A stretch of DNA of 64,000 bases from positions 523,214 to 587,213 of the forward strand of contig LNAC01000753.1 of assembly GCA_002007465.1 (NCBI GenBank). The letters run 5' to 3'. Numbering within the stretch: position 1 is the stretch's first letter; the number at the start of each line of letters is the position of its first letter. Shown here in pieces: positions 60,751-64,000 of this stretch. Below the pieces are notes generated by a model. The model made no database searches, was not told where the DNA came from, and worked only from the letters and a program-made list of their open reading frames with translations. The stretch is from Ailurus styani (Eukaryota > Chordata > Mammalia > Carnivora > Ailuridae). Both the position numbers and the translations under genes were made by a program.

Positions 60751-63171
60751 TCTGGGAATCCTGGGGCCCTTGTTGCACGAAGGACCATCCTAAAGCACAA
60801 GTAAGAGCATCGGGATAGCTGTGCATTCTGGCAAGGAAATAACTGGAAAACAAGAAAGCTTTTCAGGGCTGGTCAACGTGCCCTGGCGCCCAGAGCAGAT
60901 GGAGTCCCTCCATGAAGCCCCTGGCTCCGGCTGCCCCCTCTCCTGCTGCCTCCCAGGGCCCGCAAGACCCTGCCGGCCCCCAACTGCCCGGAATCGATGC
61001 CGGTATGCTGTCCTGCCACCAACGGAGGCCCCTTCTCTTTGCACTTTACTTTGCTACTAGGAGAGGGAAATGAGATCCCAGCTCAAGTTTAACTTTGGGA
61101 GTGCTGAGCAGAGACAGACTGCCACGCTTGTGGGGAGCTGGGGGGCTCCGCGGCTGGAAATGGCCTTCAAACTGAATGGACGATGAAGGCTGAAGGCGAT
61201 ACTACACTTAGGCTATAATTAATTTAGAATTTGAAATGGGGAGAAACCTTACTTGTTTCAAGCTGGGCAAACCAGAGGCTGCCTTAGGGCTGCAATTCCT
61301 TCTCACATTCCTATCAGAACCACGTACCTAGAAAAAGCCAGCTCCATTCCACCAAAGAGGCCCTTCTCTCTGACCCATTTCCCATTATTCAAGCAATTAG
61401 TACATAGCCTGTGTTCCAGGAAATTAATGATCTGTTGGTGGGCGGAAGGCGGGATTTATGGGCCTGTTCCCGGGCATCATCAGAGCTCTCCTGTCCCTAA
61501 GTGCTGCCCTCTGCGCCATACAAGTGAGCGAGCGCTCAGGTCCTGGGGAGGCTCCTTGCCTTCTTGGACTCAGCCCCTCCCCCGCAGGTGGTCCTCCGGG
61601 GAGGGGGCGGGGCTTTCAGGGACCAGCCTCGCAGTTGGAGGCGGAGCTCCAGGAAGGGGGTTGGGGGCTGGAGTTCTGGGAATGCTGGAACTCCCGGCCA
61701 CAGCAAGGGGCGGCTGCCTGTTAGGTCTCTGAGGGACTTCCACAGGAAGGATTTCCTCTTTCCCTCTGCCCAAATGGCCCACCTCTGGAACAGGTTAGAG
61801 AGAATCAGGTGAGAAGTTACCCTTTCCTAGCCTATTCGAAGAACTCAACAGAATGCTCTTCTTCGACATTGAGACCGTGAAGTCAGACCTATCTCCGAGG
61901 TCTGTGCTCTAAAAGACGGGAGGAGTGGGGAAAGAATAAACATATACATAGAAACACTAAACCCAACCAGAGGGGGCAGCGGCCTGCGGGAGGGCTGAGC
62001 AGTCTGTGACAAGTCCCCGCAGAATGAGGGCGTGTGTAATGCAAGTGTGGGTGAGGCACATGGGAGGCCACCCTGTTTGGAGAATATTGGCCCAGTGACC
62101 TTAAGGCCAGGATCCACCTGGTAGTCAAGGTCACCAACAAGAACCCAGGCCATATTGCAACCATAAATCTACTGGGCATTAAAAACTCCTCAATTAACTG
62201 AGAGGCAACCACAAAAATTGTAGGAGAAAATAGCCCAAAGGTTGTTTGGAATTGATCCCCTAACAGGGAAACATCTTTGGATCACAGAAAGACCCAGATT
62301 TAAATTTAGAAATGCTTAAGAGAATCAACCCACAGTGAGAGTATTTTGTGGTTAAGGTGTTGAGAGATCATCTGCCATGGGTTTCTCATGTTTCTTCACA
62401 TCTTGTGAGCAGATGCCTGACTGCCTTTCTTCTGGACTATCTTTTCAAGGGCGTGTGACGAACAGCTATGGAAAACAGAGACAGTGTTCCTGCAGAACAA
62501 AGGGCAGGTTGGTTTACTGTCCAGATAATGCCATCCTCCACAGCAAAAGTGAAGCAGACTTACTGTCCCTTTAAAAAGATTTGGGTACCCTAACTCCAGG
62601 GCTCCTGTCCTATAACCCACTGTGTGTGCAAGTGTCACTTGGCCCTTTTCACACCACCCTAGGGGATTGGGACTTGAGGACTAGCATAAATGCTGATACT
62701 CTGGATACTACAGCTATGAGTAACCAAGTCCTTTGTCTCTGACTCAGAAGTCTCGTGTCTTTTGCCAGCATCCACCAACCAGTTATTTTGAAAGTAGGCT
62801 AAAATTTCAGATTCTTCCCAATTCTTAACGTAAGTATTCCATCCATATTTAGTATTTAAGTTCTTATAGTACTTAGGAAATTTTGGCATATGCAAGTAAT
62901 AGGCCAGCTTTGTGATTTCATATTGAAATTAAGAGATTTAAATTTGTGATTTTTAATGTCAAATTTGCTAAATTTATAGAGTGTAAGAACATTTAAGAAG
63001 ACCTATATTCATCTTGTTTATCATTGTAATTCATTAGACTTGTGAAAATCATCTACAGACCCTGGAAAACTCTGGTTTATCTATCAGACAAGTGAAGTAT
63101 CTTACAAAGGAAAAAAAAATATATATATATTAAATTTATAAATCCAATTTTAAATGTTTGAATGAGTTCAA
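60751..63171. other. Unique sequence with a GC-rich patch
   Basis: 61540-61720 is GC-rich and includes a GC-box-like ggggcggggc at about 61604. CpG density looks modest, and I cannot support a promoter. No gene recognised. Confidence 0.45.
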
Positions 63172-63183
63172 CAACTCAGCTTG

Positions 63184-63395
63184 GGGTTTTTTTTTGGTTT
63201 TTTTGTTTTAAAGATTTTATTTATTTATTTGACAGAGAGAGATCACAAGTAGGCTGAGAGGCAGGCAGAGAGAGAGGAGGAAGAAGGCTCCCTGCCGAGC
63301 AGGGATTCCGATTCGGGGCTTGATCCGAGGACCCTGAGATCATGACCTGAGCCGAAGGCAGAGGCTTTAACCCACTGGGCCACCCAGGCGCCCAG
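63184..63395 (-). mobile_element. Mustelid-type Can-SINE
   Basis: Near-consensus minus-strand SINE. The duplication caactcagcttg (63172-63183) recurs as caactcagtttg (63396-63407), one mismatch. Confidence 0.96.
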
Positions 63396-63430
63396 CAACT
63401 CAGTTTGTAATTGGGACCACATCTTTCTTT

Positions 63431-63451
63431 TTAAGATTTTATTTATTTATC

Positions 63452-63482
<31 letters not shown>

Positions 63483-63627
63483 CCACAAGCAGGGGGAGCA
63501 GAAGAGGCAGAGGGAGAAGAAGGCTCCCTGCTGAGCAGGGAGCCTGACGTGGGGTTTGATCCCAGGACTCTGGGGTCATGACTTGAGCCAAAGTCAGACA
63601 CTTAATGACTGAACTACCCAGGTGCCA
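63431..63627 (-). mobile_element. Older Can-SINE
   Basis: Minus-strand SINE with a (GA)n tract and diverged head (gtcatgacttgagccaaagt). The flanks gaccacatcttt and gatcacattttt look like a diverged duplication. Confidence 0.93.
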
Positions 63628-63739
63628 CGATCACATTTTTAAGATACTTTAAATTTTCTATTAAAAATTTTATATTGATTTCTACTTCTATGTAGGATAT
63701 AGAGAGCTGGAAAGCTCTCTTCTGTAACAATGAGAATGA

Positions 63740-63885
63740 GCTAAGTAATAGTGCTATATGGTAAACTATGGGAGGTACACTTGTGATGATCATGGCATAA
63801 CGTATCAAGATGTTGAATCACTGTGTTGTACAACTGAAACTAATGTAACATTGTGTGGCAAATATACTCACATCTTTTTAAATGC
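63740..63885 (+). mobile_element. Carnivore L1 3'-end fragment
   Basis: tgatgatcatggcataacgt, atgttgaatcactgtgttgt, caactgaaactaatgtaaca and ttgtgtggcaaatatactca are L1 3' terminus wording. Confidence 0.7.
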
Positions 63886-64000
63886 CAGATAAAATACAAA
63901 ATGACAACTTATCTTGAATTCACCAGAGAAATGACATCACAGGACAACTAAGTAGCTCTCTGCCTTCTCTAAGTTTTTGAGGTGACATTCTAACCCGGAA

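Noticed and set aside
61595..61620. GC-box-like ggggcggggc in a GC-rich patch; considered as a CpG-island promoter.
   Set aside because: A single motif in about 200 GC-rich bases without clear CpG density, TATA or downstream exon.

Overview
This is a 64-kb piece of mammalian nuclear DNA, and I find no intact protein-coding gene in it. The host is a caniform carnivore and probably a mustelid. About twenty copies or partial copies of a tRNA-Lys-derived Can-SINE are present. The youngest share the form with the CTGCCTACTTGTGATCTCT segment before the AAATAAATAAATAAAATC tail, which I associate with ferret, mink, otter and badger rather than dog. Assigning the family Mustelidae rests on remembered repeat consensus sequences, not on a search.

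Layout. 0-12.9 kb is mostly unique sequence with isolated SINEs, old L1 pieces (4.0-5.6, 6.7-7.1, 10.5-10.9 kb), a MaLR LTR (7.2 kb), an L2 (8.5 kb), MIRs and a Tigger-type DNA transposon remnant (9.27-9.68 kb). 12.9-16.0 kb is the 5' half of an antisense L1M. 16-25.8 kb is mostly unique, with a MIR, a GGAA microsatellite and a 63-bp L1 tip insertion. 25.86-32.3 kb is a nearly full-length, heavily mutated sense L1M broken up by two SINEs and two L1 3'-end pieces. 33-39 kb is unique sequence with SINEs, a MaLR LTR and MIRs. 39.4-54.6 kb is a pile of at least three antisense L1M elements. 54.6-64 kb returns to mixed unique sequence, with GC-rich parts at 60-62 kb.

The one gene-like object is a processed pseudogene of DKC1 (dyskerin) at 46.2-48.1 kb on the minus strand. 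It sits inside an antisense L1M, is flanked by an exact 16-bp target-site duplication, and was later split by a mustelid-type SINE with its own 13-bp duplication. The order of three events can be read directly: L1M, then the DKC1 retrocopy, then the SINE.

Three single 'n' characters (36198, 37298, 40025) each lie between near-identical copies of the same sequence (about 70, 57 and 560 bp). These look like contig ends that overlap but were never merged, so the duplications are probably not real. I found no operon, CRISPR array, immune system or other undescribed system. The notable content is a set of well-preserved target-primed reverse-transcription scars, including a 29-bp insertion and a SINE that seems to carry 44 nt of transduced flank.
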